Below are positions 16,158-25,302 of a stretch of 64,000 nt of DNA, piece after piece. Source of the stretch: Candidatus Dormiibacterota bacterium (lineage in GTDB: Bacteria > Chloroflexota > Dormibacteria > CF-121); contig DASZZN010000028.1 of the NCBI GenBank assembly GCA_035544955.1, forward strand, positions 16,500-80,499, read 5' to 3'. A model generated the notes under the pieces. The model was not told the origin of the DNA, did not search any database, and saw only the letters and a program-made list of their open reading frames with translations. A program made the position numbers and the translations under genes. Position 1 is the stretch's first letter, and the number at the start of each line of letters is the position of its first letter.

Positions 16158-17561
16158 CTACGCGCGAGACGGCTGCTGCGCCGGTCGCTGCCCGGCGCCG
16201 ACCATCTCCGCGGCCGGTTGATCGTCGTACTCGACCGAGATGTCCTGCTTCGAACGCTCCTTGACCATCGCCACGGCGATAAAGGAGATCACGGCACAGA
16301 CCAGGATGTAAAGGGCAACGGCGAGGCTGGTCTTGTAGGCGCCGATGCCCAAGAACTTCGGCCCGCTATACAACGTCACCGCAATCAGGGGCGCCGGCCC
16401 GCCGGCGATGACCGACGCGAGCTGGTAGCCGAGCGATGCGCCGCTGTAGCGCAATCGTCCCGTGAAGCTCTCCGCGATGAGCGCCGCCTGCGGGCCATAT
16501 TGCGCGTCGTGCGGAATCAGCGAGAGGAAGATGGCGATGAACATCAGGGCCGCAACCTTCGTGTCCAGCAGACCGAAATAGATGAAGCCCCAAACGCCCA
16601 TCGCGGCGACGCCGGCCATGTACACCCGCTTCCGGCCAATGCGGTCGGACAGGTACCCGAACAGCGGGATGGAGAAGAAGGAGAGGACTGAGGCGGCAAG
16701 CACCGCGTACAGCACAAAGTTACGCGGCTGCTTGAGAACCGTCGTCCCGTAGGTGAAGACGTAGGCCGTGAAGATGTAGAACGGCGCTTGCTCTGACAGC
16801 CGCAGGAAGGCGGATTGCAGAATCTCCTTCCAGTTTCGACGAATGACCTGCGTGACCGGAGCCGATTCGATTCGTTTCGAGTCCAGCAGTTTCTGGAAAA
16901 GCGGCGTCTCGAAGACCTGCAACCGAACATAGAGGCCAACCGCGACCAGGACGATGCTGAAGTAGAAGGGAACTCGCCAGCCCCAGTTCGCAAAGCCGGT
17001 TGGGCCGGCGATGTTGCTCATGATGAGCAACGCGCCGTTGGCGAGGAACAGACCGACAGGGACGCCGAACTGCGGCCAGCTCGCGACTAAGCCGCGTCTC
17101 CCCCCCTTATGGCCCCATTCCATCGACAGCAGCACCGAGCCGCCCCACTCGCCACCGACGCCGACCCCCTGGACGAAGCGCAGGACGACCAGGAGGACTG
17201 CACCCCAGATGCCAATCGATGCATAGCTGGGCACAAAACCGACAAGGAACGTAGCGATGCCCATCAGCAGAAGAGTCGCGATCAGGGTCGTCTTGCGCCC
17301 AATGCGGTCTCCGTAGTGGCCGAAGATCGCCGCCCCGATCGGCCGGGCGATGAACCCCACCGCGTAGATCAAGAAGACGTTGAGGGTCCCCACCACGGGA
17401 TTGGAATTGGGAAAGAACAGCTTCGCAAAAACGAGACCGGTCGCGGTGGAGTAGAGGAAGAAGTCATACCACTCGATCGATGTTCCGACCGTGCTGGCGA
17501 CGACCGCCCGCCTGAGCTGTTTTCGTTCGTCAGCCGAAGCCGCTGTCACTGCCACGCGCAA
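16158..17561 (-). CDS. MFS transporter, metabolite:H+ symporter (MHS) family
   Basis: 467 aa, about twelve membrane helices. The N-terminal VASTVGTSIEWYDFFLYST is the MHS signature (ProP, ShiA, KgtP group). FGHYGDRIGRKTTL is the loop 2-3 motif, repeated in the second half as GYLSDRIGRKRVY, and RFVQGVGVGGEWGGS forms helix 4. It probably imports a carboxylate or a similar small metabolite with protons. It is convergent to the acyl-CoA synthetase, so it may supply that enzyme's acid substrate, but this is only context. Confidence 0.9.
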   Translation of the reverse strand: MRVAVTAASADERKQLRRAVVASTVGTSIEWYDFFLYSTATGLVFAKLFFPNSNPVVGTLNVFLIYAVGFIARPIGAAIFGHYGDRIGRKTTLIATLLLMGIATFLVGFVPSYASIGIWGAVLLVVLRFVQGVGVGGEWGGSVLLSMEWGHKGGRRGLVASWPQFGVPVGLFLANGALLIMSNIAGPTGFANWGWRVPFYFSIVLVAVGLYVRLQVFETPLFQKLLDSKRIESAPVTQVIRRNWKEILQSAFLRLSEQAPFYIFTAYVFTYGTTVLKQPRNFVLYAVLAASVLSFFSIPLFGYLSDRIGRKRVYMAGVAAMGVWGFIYFGLLDTKVAALMFIAIFLSLIPHDAQYGPQAALIAESFTGRLRYSGASLGYQLASVIAGGPAPLIAVTLYSGPKFLGIGAYKTSLAVALYILVCAVISFIAVAMVKERSKQDISVEYDDQPAAEMVGAGQRPAQQPSRA

Positions 17562-17585
17562 TCACCTCCTGAAATGGGATAAACC

Positions 17586-17614
17586 CCCGTATGGTCCCCT
17601 CCTCGGAGGAGGGA
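17586..17614. repeat. Diverged palindromic repeat in the intergenic stretch 17562-17748
   Basis: GTCCCCTCCTC followed by GGAGGAGGGAC forms a near-perfect 10-11 bp hairpin. A C-rich stretch (CACCTCCCTTCCC and CTCTCCCC) follows at 17661-17690. It resembles the arms of the other copies but lacks the typical centre and tail. It lies upstream of the MFS start and could also be a terminator of that intergenic region. Confidence 0.4.
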
Positions 17615-17748
17615 CAAGTGGCGTCAAGCGTGTCCCAGCCGCCTCGCGCTGGGCGCGTCACCACCTCCCTTCCCGCCCTCTCCCCTGCTAAGAATGCACG
17701 ATGAGCCGCCTCTTGTGAAGGGGGTATTACGGGTTCGCGCGAGGTTCT

Positions 17749-18129
17749 CTAGACCCTTTGAACCTGAACCTGCGGGATGTCGTCGAAATCAGCATCCTGC
17801 GTGAAGACTACGAGGCCGTGTCGGACACCGGTAGCCGCAATCCACACATCCATCACCCGGGGACGACGGCCGGCGGCTCGCGCTTCCCCAACGATCGAGG
17901 CGAAGATTCGTGCGACTTCTGCATCGATGGGGATCGCGTCGTATTCGCGCTCAACCCTGCTGACAGTGCGAAGGCGGCGGGCCCGGGTCTGGGCGTCTCT
18001 GGCACGTAGCACGCCAAGGTGCAGCTCGGCCAGCGTGACGACGGATACTGCGGGTTCGTCGGGCAGGCTATCAAGCGGGCGACCGGCTTCCCTAGCGATG
18101 AAGACCGACGTGTCGACTAACCCTTTCAT
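17749..18129 (-). CDS. PIN-domain toxin, VapC-like
   Basis: 126 aa. The four acidic PIN residues are visible: Asp in GLVDTSVFI, Glu in VTLAELHLG, Asp in RPRVMDVWIAAT and Asp in FTQDADFDDIP. VapC toxins are Mg2+-dependent RNases acting on tRNA or rRNA. The ATG start overlaps the stop of the upstream antitoxin gene by 4 bp, the normal arrangement for VapBC. Confidence 0.9.
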   Translation of the reverse strand: MKGLVDTSVFIAREAGRPLDSLPDEPAVSVVTLAELHLGVLRARDAQTRARRLRTVSRVEREYDAIPIDAEVARIFASIVGEARAAGRRPRVMDVWIAATGVRHGLVVFTQDADFDDIPQVQVQRV

Positions 18130-18566
18130 AGCTCGTCGATGCGTTCGCCGACCACGTCGTTGACATCGCGCATGAACTGGTCGTCAAGCGGGGCCTCTCG
18201 GATAATCGCTTCGAGGGCGGACTTCGATCCGAATCTGGATCGCGAGGGAACGGGCCCCAACTCCGCGACTTCGCGTCCGGCCACCGTAATGAGAAAAGTG
18301 CGCCCCGCTTCGACCTGACGGAGGATGCCCGCGCTATCGTTCCGCAGATCTCGAACAGGAATCCGGATAGGCCCTGAGCCGGGTGACTCGGGTGCGACAG
18401 TTCGAACGACTTTTCTCGGCTTGCCGTGCCTGGCGTCATATTCGTGGCCTAACTGCTTGGCCTCCGCGTACGGAATTCCGAGTTGCTTTTCGATCAGCGC
18501 GTAGGTGAAGCCCTTTTCTCGAAGCTGGAACGCGCGCCGCCTGATCCCGGCCGCCGACTTCTCCAT
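18126..18566 (-). CDS. Phd/YefM-type antitoxin with N-terminal HTH-like extension
   Basis: 146 aa, about twice the usual antitoxin length. The C-terminal part contains the Phd/YefM core (IPVRDLRNDSAGILRQVEAG, then VAGREVAELGPV) and an acidic tail that should wrap the toxin. The first 50 residues (RRRAFQLREKGFTYALIEKQ, then LGIPYAEAKQLGHEYD) look like a homeodomain-type helix-turn-helix, which is not usual in this family. The protein should repress its own operon and neutralise VapC; a palindrome at 18585-18600 lies 18 bp before its start. Confidence 0.8.
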   Translation of the reverse strand: MEKSAAGIRRRAFQLREKGFTYALIEKQLGIPYAEAKQLGHEYDARHGKPRKVVRTVAPESPGSGPIRIPVRDLRNDSAGILRQVEAGRTFLITVAGREVAELGPVPSRSRFGSKSALEAIIREAPLDDQFMRDVNDVVGERIDEL

Positions 18567-18584
18567 AATGCTGCGAAATCTATT

Positions 18585-18600
18585 GTAGCATCTCTGCTAC
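18585..18600. promoter_or_regulatory. Candidate operator of the toxin-antitoxin operon
   Basis: Perfect inverted repeat GTAGCA, TCTC, TGCTAC located between the antitoxin start (18566, minus strand) and the MFS start (18629, plus strand). Position and symmetry fit autoregulation by the antitoxin and perhaps co-regulation of the divergent gene. Confidence 0.5.
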
Positions 18601-18628
18601 GCCACCCGATATCGGTAAACTGAAGGTC

Positions 18629-20242
18629 TTGACGAGCGACGCGCAACCCAGCCCGCCGTCACCGACGCGGACTCAGCCAGTCTTCACCAACCAGATTCCG
18701 GCCGATCGCCGGTATTGGGTGCTGGGTGCCATCATGCTGGTCCAGTTCACCTCGGTCCTGACCAGCACGATCGTGTCGACCGCAGCGCCGACGATCGTCG
18801 ACGAGCTTCACGGGCTCGATCTCTACGCCTGGCTCTTCTCCTCATACCTGCTGGCGTCATCCGTGACGGTGCCGGTTGTGGGGAAGCTCTCCGACCTCTT
18901 CGGACGCCGGCCCTTTTACATCGCCGGGCTTTCGCTCTTCCTGTTTGGGTCCGCTATCTCCGGGCTCTCCCAGAACATGGGTGAGCTGATCGCGGCTCGG
19001 GCCCTCACCGGAATCGGGGGCGGGGCGATGATGGCGCTGGCCGTGACCACCATCGGCGACATCTTTTCTCCTCGTCAGCGTGGTCGCTGGACGGGCCTGA
19101 TCGTGAGCGTCTTTGGCCTGGGAAGCGTCATCGGCCCGCTGGTCGGCGGATTCATCACCGATCATTTCGGCTGGCGTTGGGTCTTCCTGGTCAACCTGCC
19201 GCTCGGGCTGATTGGGCTTGTCCTGATTGCCGTTCTCCTGCCGAAGGTCGTGGGTCGCGGCCGGGTCCGCGTCGACTGGCTCGGCATCATCCTCCTCGTG
19301 AGCGGCGTCGTCCCGATCTTGACCGCGCTCACCTGGGCCGGCATCACCTATCCCTGGGACTCGGTCCAGGTGATCACTGCACTGGCCGGCGGCGCGGTCC
19401 TGCTGGTCGTATTCGCCGTGTGGGAAAACCGCGTCGCCGAGCCCATCCTGAGCCTGCATCTTTTCGAGAGTCGGGCCTTCACCGTGGCGGTCATCCTGAG
19501 TTTTGTGGTCGGTATGGCCCTCTTGGGCGCGCTGACGTTTCTGCCGCTGTATGCCCAGGGCGTGCAGGGGTATAGCGCGCAGGACGCCGGCCTCGTGCTT
19601 TCGCCCTTGATGGTCGGCTTCGTTCTCGGCAGCCTGGTCGGGGGCCAGCTGACGACTCGGACCGGTCGATACCGAACGCAGACGCACATCGGCCTTGCCC
19701 TCGCGGTGATCGGCACGTTCCTACTGTCACGTCTGTCGGCGGACTCGTCGTTCAGCCAGGCCGCTATCGCCATGGTCGTGACCGGGGCTGGCGTTGGGGC
19801 TGTCTTCCCCACTCTGTCGGTCGTCGTCCAGAGCGCCTTCCCGTACCGGATGCTCGGGACCGCCAATGCGGCGCGCCAGTTCTTCAACAACCTCGGCGCT
19901 GTGATGGGCATTCCGATCATGGCAACGATCGTCATCGAGACGTTAAAGAACGAGCTGCCCGGGCACCTGCCCGCGGGCAGTGGCGCGCAGCTGGCGAAAG
20001 CCGCGACCTCGGGTGCCCAGGGACTGATTGCGGGTCAGAACCAGGGACTGACGGAAGCGTTCGGCAAGCTCCCGCCCGCACTGGCGCACCAGGTGCTGAC
20101 CGCGATCCGGGTGAGCCTGTCGATCGGCGTCGAACGGGCGTTCATCCTGGCCACCGTACTGATGACCCTGGGATTGCTGACGAGCTTCTTCCTTCCCGAG
20201 ATTCCACTGCGAGGAACGATTCAGGACCACCCGACCGGCTGA
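18629..20242 (+). CDS. MFS drug-efflux transporter, DHA2 (14-helix, EmrB/QacA-like)
   Basis: 537 aa, fourteen predicted helices. Motif A is GKLSDLFGRRPFYI, and helix 5 has the antiporter motif C pattern GLGSVIGPLVGGFI. The unusual TTG start at 18629 is the only in-frame start before the first helix; GAAGG lies close upstream. It probably exports hydrophobic drugs or lipids in exchange for protons. It is divergent from the VapBC-like operon. Confidence 0.88.
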   Translation: MTSDAQPSPPSPTRTQPVFTNQIPADRRYWVLGAIMLVQFTSVLTSTIVSTAAPTIVDELHGLDLYAWLFSSYLLASSVTVPVVGKLSDLFGRRPFYIAGLSLFLFGSAISGLSQNMGELIAARALTGIGGGAMMALAVTTIGDIFSPRQRGRWTGLIVSVFGLGSVIGPLVGGFITDHFGWRWVFLVNLPLGLIGLVLIAVLLPKVVGRGRVRVDWLGIILLVSGVVPILTALTWAGITYPWDSVQVITALAGGAVLLVVFAVWENRVAEPILSLHLFESRAFTVAVILSFVVGMALLGALTFLPLYAQGVQGYSAQDAGLVLSPLMVGFVLGSLVGGQLTTRTGRYRTQTHIGLALAVIGTFLLSRLSADSSFSQAAIAMVVTGAGVGAVFPTLSVVVQSAFPYRMLGTANAARQFFNNLGAVMGIPIMATIVIETLKNELPGHLPAGSGAQLAKAATSGAQGLIAGQNQGLTEAFGKLPPALAHQVLTAIRVSLSIGVERAFILATVLMTLGLLTSFFLPEIPLRGTIQDHPTG

Positions 20243-20347
20243 ACTCCGGAGCGGCCTCAGGTATTGCCAAGACAAGTATTGACACCCTGAGTGACCGGCG
20301 TATCGTCGCCTAGGTAGGGATCTCTGCTTGTTGGGGAAAGCAGGGAC

Positions 20348-20385
20348 TCAATCCCTCCCCATCTGGGGGAGGGCAGGGTCGGGGT
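20348..20385 (+). repeat. GC-rich palindromic repeat, copy 6 (intergenic)
   Basis: ATCCCTCCCC, ATCT centre, GGGGGAGGG and a CAGGGTCGGGG tail, 20 bp before the start of the Tat-signal protein gene and just before its AAGGAGGGG ribosome-binding site. Confidence 0.75.
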
Positions 20386-20405
20386 TTGGCCTTCAAGGAG
20401 GGGAA

Positions 20406-21356
20406 ATGGGCGACAGCATGTGGCAGGCAGTGGCCCGCCGTCCCTATGTGGGACACGATCATTTCTGGCAGCGCGCGATGTCGCGGCGGCAGTTTCTCGG
20501 GACAACGGCCGTCGCTACGGCCGCGGTCGCAACCTCGCCGATGTGGTTCCCGGTGCTCGCCGACGCGTCCGGCCGGGATCCGGTTCCGATTCCGGGCGGA
20601 TTCTTTCCCGGCTACCATGCGTTTCTCGGTCCCGGGGTGGAGCCGAGCACGATCTTCAACTACCGGGGAACCACCGGGGTCGCGGCGGTGCAGGGCACCG
20701 GCACCGCCTGGAATACGCGAACGGGAGACTCGAAGACCGTCAACTTCGACAGCGACAACCGGTTCATGCGCGGCGAATACATCGGGATGGATGGCGAGGA
20801 GCACGAAGGAACTTTCGGCTTCATATGACTCGACATCTATGAGGGTCCGGTGGATCCTCTGGCGCCCGATACTCACCAGAAACACGACCTGAGCCCGGGC
20901 ATCGCGCCCAGCGGCCTTTTCTGGACGGTCCGGATCCCCGATAGCTGGGTCCACGTCGACGCGGACGAACTCGACGATGGCGCGCGCTACCAAGTCCACA
21001 ACCTCCGCCTCAAGGACTATCGACAGCTGGCGAACTCGCTGCCGGCCCTCCCGCCAGGAACGACGCAGACGCCGCCCGATGCCGCCACCGCATCGTTTGA
21101 CATGCACTGGAAGGGCAATACCGGCAAGGCAGAGGCGACCGATTCAGGTCCCAACCGGTTCACCTTTAAGGGGATCCTGACCCACGCCACGATGGCTTGG
21201 TCGTGCAAGGTACCCAGCAAGCACTTCAAATTCCAGTCGGCGGCCGCCAGCACGTCGCACGAGACATTCGCGGAGCTCGTCAATGAGCGCAACGGCAGCT
21301 TTTTCGCCGGCGAGGATAACGAACAGTCAGGAGGAAGCGGCCAGCAAGGCTCCTGA
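20406..21356 (+). pseudogene. Tat-signal exported protein of unknown family, interrupted by in-frame TGA
   Basis: The ATG at 20406 follows AGGAGGGGAA. A Tat leader (MSRRQFLGTTAVATAAV, about residues 21-37) and an extracytoplasmic domain (PGGFFPGYHAF, TGTAWNTRTGD) run to a TGA at 20826-20828. The same frame then continues without another stop to 21356 (LDIYEGPVDPLAP, FTFKGILTHATMAWSC, TFAELVNERNGSFF). Both parts look like one protein of about 316 residues. TGG (Trp) to TGA is the simplest explanation. Selenocysteine is possible but weak: a 6-bp hairpin GGGTCC/GGATCC with loop GGT lies at 20843-20857. Function unknown. Confidence 0.6.
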
Positions 21357-21377
21357 GTTAGTCGGCGTCAAGCCCTG

Positions 21378-23090
21378 TCAGCCCAATCGTCGGCCAGCGG
21401 GCAGCGTCAGCGCCTCGGTCAGGTCGGCTGTCGGGGCGGATACTTCGCTCGGATCGTCGGGGACTGTCAGGACCGGGGTTGGCGCCATCACCGAGAGCGG
21501 GAGGGCGAGAGCGAAGACTGTCCCATCACGTCGCGTGCTGCTTTCGATCACGAGGCTGCCTCCGTGACCTTGGGCAAGCTGCCGACTGATATACAGTCCG
21601 AGCCCCGTGCCCGGAATGCTGCGGAAGGCAGGTTCGTTGGTCCGATGGAAGCGCTCGAAGACCCGCTCCCGTTCGTCCTCAGGAATGCCGACCCCGTTGT
21701 CCGCGACCCGCACGACGGCCCGATCCCCCTCGGCCGACAGACTGATCGACAGCCGCGCCGGCTGGAGGCTGTACGACAGGCCGTTGTTGATGAGATTGTC
21801 CAGGATGCGACCGACCTGGCTTGCATCAGCCTCCACGACAACCGGATCGTCGGTCGTGCCGTTTGTAATCTCCGCGCCGACCAGAACGGCCCGGGGCAGA
21901 GCGCGTTCCCTGGCATCGCGGACAACCTTCCGCAGGTCGATCTGGCTCGGATTGCGTGACAACGCGTTCGCCTCGATTCGCGAGGCTTCGAGGAGATCGG
22001 CCACGATTCGGTTCAACTCCCGAGTCTTGCCAATCAGGATATCGAGCGACTTTTTCCATCCGTCGGGGACAGCACCGAGGGTGCCATCGGACATCAACGA
22101 CAAATAGCCGGTCAAGACCGTGATCGGGGTCCGCAACTCGTGCGCGGCCAGGTGGAGAAAGCGAGTCTTGGCCTCGCTGGCGTACTTGGCAGACTCGTAA
22201 AGGCGGGACATCTCTTCCTCACGCTCGTGCGTGTCCACAAAGGCGGCGAGGAGGAACGATGCCACCGCCACGCTGACGTTGAAGACCTGGAGGGTAACCA
22301 TCTTCTGGAGCAGCGTCTCGCCAAAGAAGGGGCCGACCCCCTGGAGGGCTGACCAGATGGCGACTCCCGACGCGATCAGCGCCGCGGGTGCGGCACCTCG
22401 TAGGCGGAACCGCCAGGCCGTGGTCATGATCAGAAGAAGAACCAGGTATTCGAGCCGCAGCCGATTCTGGAAAAGCACGTAGGTCACGACGGCCGTGCCG
22501 GCCAGCAGACCCGCCAGCTCCAGACGCCGTCGCCAACTGAGGACTGGTTCGGAAGGGCGCGCGAGAATACTCAAGAGGAGTGGCGCCACAAGCAGGATGC
22601 CCATCGCGTCTCCGGTCCACCAGACCGCCCACGTCGGCCCGAATTCGGTCGCCGGAACGGCACCTGAGAGGACGAGCACGACACTCCCGATGGTCGCGCT
22701 GATCATCATGCCGGCTAGAGCCGCAATCACGATGAGGGCGATCGCATCGCGCAGCCGGTCCAGTTCGCGGTGGAAGCCGACTCGCCGGAGCAGCTCGACT
22801 GAAACGAGGGGAGCCAGCGTGTTGCCGAGGGCAATGAGGGCCGCAGCCAGTGGTGAGGGGCTAATTGGAAGGTTGACCGCGAACGCGGCAATGGCGATAG
22901 CCGGCCAGGCCCGGCGGCCCATCAGGAGCATCGCTACCAGCGCGATCCCCGTCGGAGGCCAGACAGGTGTTACCTGGCCATGCACCAGCGCCAGGTTCAA
23001 GCTCAGGCGAGCCGCCAGCCAATAGGCCAGGGCAACCAGCGCTAGCCCGAGAAATGCCCTACCTGTTCGTTCGAAGGGTCTCATCGGCAC
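21378..23090 (-). CDS. Membrane sensor histidine kinase with MASE1-like domain
   Basis: 570 aa. Residues 1-290 hold about eight hydrophobic helices with the MASE1 pattern (LAARLSLNLALVHGQVTPVW, PPTGIALVA). HisKA follows with His317 in LAAHELRTP, then the HATPase: N box DNLINNGLSYS, G1 VADNGVGIP, F box ERFHR and G2 GTGLGLYIS. A cognate response regulator is not adjacent; the orphan receiver-like gene at the left edge is about 20 kb away. The signal is unknown. Confidence 0.92.
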   Translation of the reverse strand: MPMRPFERTGRAFLGLALVALAYWLAARLSLNLALVHGQVTPVWPPTGIALVAMLLMGRRAWPAIAIAAFAVNLPISPSPLAAALIALGNTLAPLVSVELLRRVGFHRELDRLRDAIALIVIAALAGMMISATIGSVVLVLSGAVPATEFGPTWAVWWTGDAMGILLVAPLLLSILARPSEPVLSWRRRLELAGLLAGTAVVTYVLFQNRLRLEYLVLLLIMTTAWRFRLRGAAPAALIASGVAIWSALQGVGPFFGETLLQKMVTLQVFNVSVAVASFLLAAFVDTHEREEEMSRLYESAKYASEAKTRFLHLAAHELRTPITVLTGYLSLMSDGTLGAVPDGWKKSLDILIGKTRELNRIVADLLEASRIEANALSRNPSQIDLRKVVRDARERALPRAVLVGAEITNGTTDDPVVVEADASQVGRILDNLINNGLSYSLQPARLSISLSAEGDRAVVRVADNGVGIPEDERERVFERFHRTNEPAFRSIPGTGLGLYISRQLAQGHGGSLVIESSTRRDGTVFALALPLSVMAPTPVLTVPDDPSEVSAPTADLTEALTLPAGRRLG

Positions 23091-23197
23091 TGATGCCTAG
23101 GTGGTAGCAGATTGCCCAAATTTAATCAAGTAACTGGACGCATCGTGGTTTTTCGGCTTCCCGTGGGCCGAGCCGTGCGACGTCCGCTGCCCGGCGG

Positions 23198-24376
23198 TTA
23201 CCGGGAGAGCACAGGCGCCGTGCGGTCCACCGACGCCCAGGAACCCTGGCGGGCGCTGCGCGCGACCGCTTCGCAGACGAGCATCGAGTCGTGCCCATCG
23301 ACAAATGTCGGATAGTCGGGCTCGGCCGCGCCATCCCCGGCCACCGCGCGGTAGACCGCTCGATACAGCGCCTTGAACGTGTCCGCGAAGCCCTCGTTAT
23401 GTCCGGCCGGCAAGCTAGCCGCATCACGTCCTTCCGGGTTCAGCAGGGCCGGGTCGCGTGGCAGGAGCTCGTTCGGCTTTCCGCGATTGCCGATCCACAG
23501 GTCGTCGGGACGCTCGGAGTTCCAGGCTGCGGCGGAGGTGGATCCATCGATTTCGAACTCGAGCGTGTTCCTGCGTCCGGCGCTGATCTGCGAAATGGTC
23601 AGGTTGCCGATCGCCCCGTTCTCGTAGCGGAGCAGGATGGTCGCGCAGTCCTCGGTCGTGATCGTTCGGGCGGTTGTCGCACCGGACGGCTTATCGGAGA
23701 AGGTTTCAACCGGCCCGATGGGCTGGCGGCGGACCGGGATAAAGGTCTTCAAGTCGGCCATCACGGAGACGATCCGCTGCCCGGCGACGTGGCTGGTCAG
23801 GTCCATCCAGTGTGAGCCGATGTCGGCAACGGCTCGCAGGCTCCCGCCCAGTCCTGGCTCGAGCCGCCAATTCCAATCGGTGTCGAGGAGCAGCCAGTCC
23901 TGCAGGTAATGGCCAGACACGAGGCGGACGTCACCGAGCCCGCCTTCGCGCACCAGCTGATGTAGATGGCGGTTAATCGGATAGAAGCGGATGTTGAAGT
24001 TGACAGCATGGACGAGGCCGCTCGCCCGCGCGAGCCGAACGAGCTCCCCCGTTTCAGCCGACGTCATCGCGAGCGGCTTCTCGCAAACGACATGCTTGCC
24101 CGCAGCCAAGGCCGCTGCGGCCTGCCGGTAGTGAAGGTGATTCGGCGACGTTATGTGTACGACATCGACCCGCGGGTCAGCGAGCATGGCCTCGAAGCTC
24201 TCGTACGCGGACGGCAGCCCGAGCGCAGCGGCGCGTTCCGCGGCCCGGACTTGGCTGGATCCAACCACGCCATGCACCTGCACGCCCAGCCGGCGCAAGG
24301 CCTCGACATGCACCACGCCGATAAAGCCCGTTCCGACGACGGCGGCGCCGACTTCGGTGAACGGCCGTGTACTCAC
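23198..24376 (-). CDS. Gfo/Idh/MocA family NAD(P)-dependent oxidoreductase
   Basis: 392 aa. The Rossmann dinucleotide loop is VVGTGFIGVVH at residues 14-24 and the family motif is VCEKPLAMTSAE. The C-terminal GFO_IDH_MocA_C-like domain contains GSHWMDL. Members oxidise sugars, inositols or related polyols; the substrate is not determined. Its start overlaps the stop of the DUF1801-like gene by 4 bp. Confidence 0.9.
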   Translation of the reverse strand: MSTRPFTEVGAAVVGTGFIGVVHVEALRRLGVQVHGVVGSSQVRAAERAAALGLPSAYESFEAMLADPRVDVVHITSPNHLHYRQAAAALAAGKHVVCEKPLAMTSAETGELVRLARASGLVHAVNFNIRFYPINRHLHQLVREGGLGDVRLVSGHYLQDWLLLDTDWNWRLEPGLGGSLRAVADIGSHWMDLTSHVAGQRIVSVMADLKTFIPVRRQPIGPVETFSDKPSGATTARTITTEDCATILLRYENGAIGNLTISQISAGRRNTLEFEIDGSTSAAAWNSERPDDLWIGNRGKPNELLPRDPALLNPEGRDAASLPAGHNEGFADTFKALYRAVYRAVAGDGAAEPDYPTFVDGHDSMLVCEAVARSARQGSWASVDRTAPVLSR

Positions 24377-24760
24377 GCCTTCTTAGCGGAACCCCGCTCG
24401 GCCGGAGTGAGCGAGCACCAGGCAACAACGATCTTGCCGAGCTCAGCGGGGCGCGCCTGTGCCTCGGCCGGGTCGGCGAAGCGCATGAAGCGCGCGCTCG
24501 GGCCCGTCCCCTCGAGATGGGCGAACTTTCCTGGAATCCGCGCTCCGCGATTAAACATCAATGACACCTGCTTCTCGTTGGTCACCTGGACGAAGGTGGC
24601 AAAGTCGCCGTCGTAGCCGAAGGTTTGCGTCCCGTACTTCACGAACTCGGTCATCCGGCGGTCAGCGCGGAGGATGATCTCGCGCACGCGTCGGATTGGT
24701 GGCCTCGGCGGAGAGCTTCTTTTCTGCGAACCAGCGCTCGACCTCTGGGCTACTCTTCAT
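24373..24760 (-). pseudogene. DUF1801-family protein, frameshifted near the N-terminus
   Basis: From an ATG at 24760 the frame reads MKSSPEVERWFAEKKLSAEA, then becomes nonsense. Shifted by one base, the rest reads IRRVREIILRADRRMTEFVK and continues to the stop at 24373 (TQTFGYDGDFATFVQ, LEGTGPSARFMRF). Together they match the layout of DUF1801 proteins. The span is one base longer than a multiple of three, so one inserted base near 24695-24705 explains it. A shorter protein of 104 aa from the GTG at 24687 could still be made. Confidence 0.65.
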
Positions 24761-24899
24761 TCAGCGCCTTAGCCTAGCCGAAGCGGCCCGGCGCAATCTG
24801 GGCGCTACCGCTGGAACCGCGTGAGCTAATGGTTGCCCAAAGAGCTTGTGATGAAGCCTGTTGAATCGTATGTCGAGATGATCGGCGCGTCGCCCGTGG

Positions 24900-25232
24900 T
24901 CAATCGGCTCTCAAATGTTCGGGTCGCACGCAGCGAGGCTCGCCGCAGACGTTGTTGAGATCCGCGTCAGGCAGGGCAAACCCAGCTTCATACCACATGG
25001 CCCGCGCTCCCCGAAATGGCTCTGGCTTTTCTGCACCATTCTCGTGAACGACAGGAAGAATGATCTCAGCGCCTTGCCAGCCACTGATTTTCGGGTCACG
25101 CCATCTTGCTTTATTGGCGTCCCATTGTTCAGTTGGAGCGATCCACATGTAGTGGCCGTCCTTCTCGACCCAAGACTTCCGTAGGCGTTCACGATCTTTG
25201 CGAGTCAGTTTTCCAAGCCTGCGGTAGTTCAT
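24900..25232 (-). CDS. HNH-like zinc-binding nuclease-type protein
   Basis: 110 aa. The C-terminus NVCGEPRCVRPEHLRAD has the cysteine and histidine spacing of HNH zinc endonucleases (CxxxxC, then PEHL), while a clear catalytic DH/HH pair before it is not seen. The N-terminus is basic (KLTRKDRERLRK). Function as a restriction or homing-type nuclease is an inference. It is the most downstream gene of the minus-strand restriction cluster, 70 bp after the Mrr-like gene. Confidence 0.6.
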   Translation of the reverse strand: MNYRRLGKLTRKDRERLRKSWVEKDGHYMWIAPTEQWDANKARWRDPKISGWQGAEIILPVVHENGAEKPEPFRGARAMWYEAGFALPDADLNNVCGEPRCVRPEHLRAD

Positions 25233-25302
25233 GCTGGCCTACCCTCTGATGTCGTCCAGACGCAAAATAGTCACCGATGCCGGCCTGAGTCTCGGTGCTG
25301 CG

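Noticed and set aside
24851..24958. Short plus-strand frame of 35 codons at the left border of the restriction island, possible truncated gene
   Set aside because: No ribosome-binding site, overlaps the 3' end of the HNH gene, and ends in arginine-rich nonsense; cannot be told from chance.
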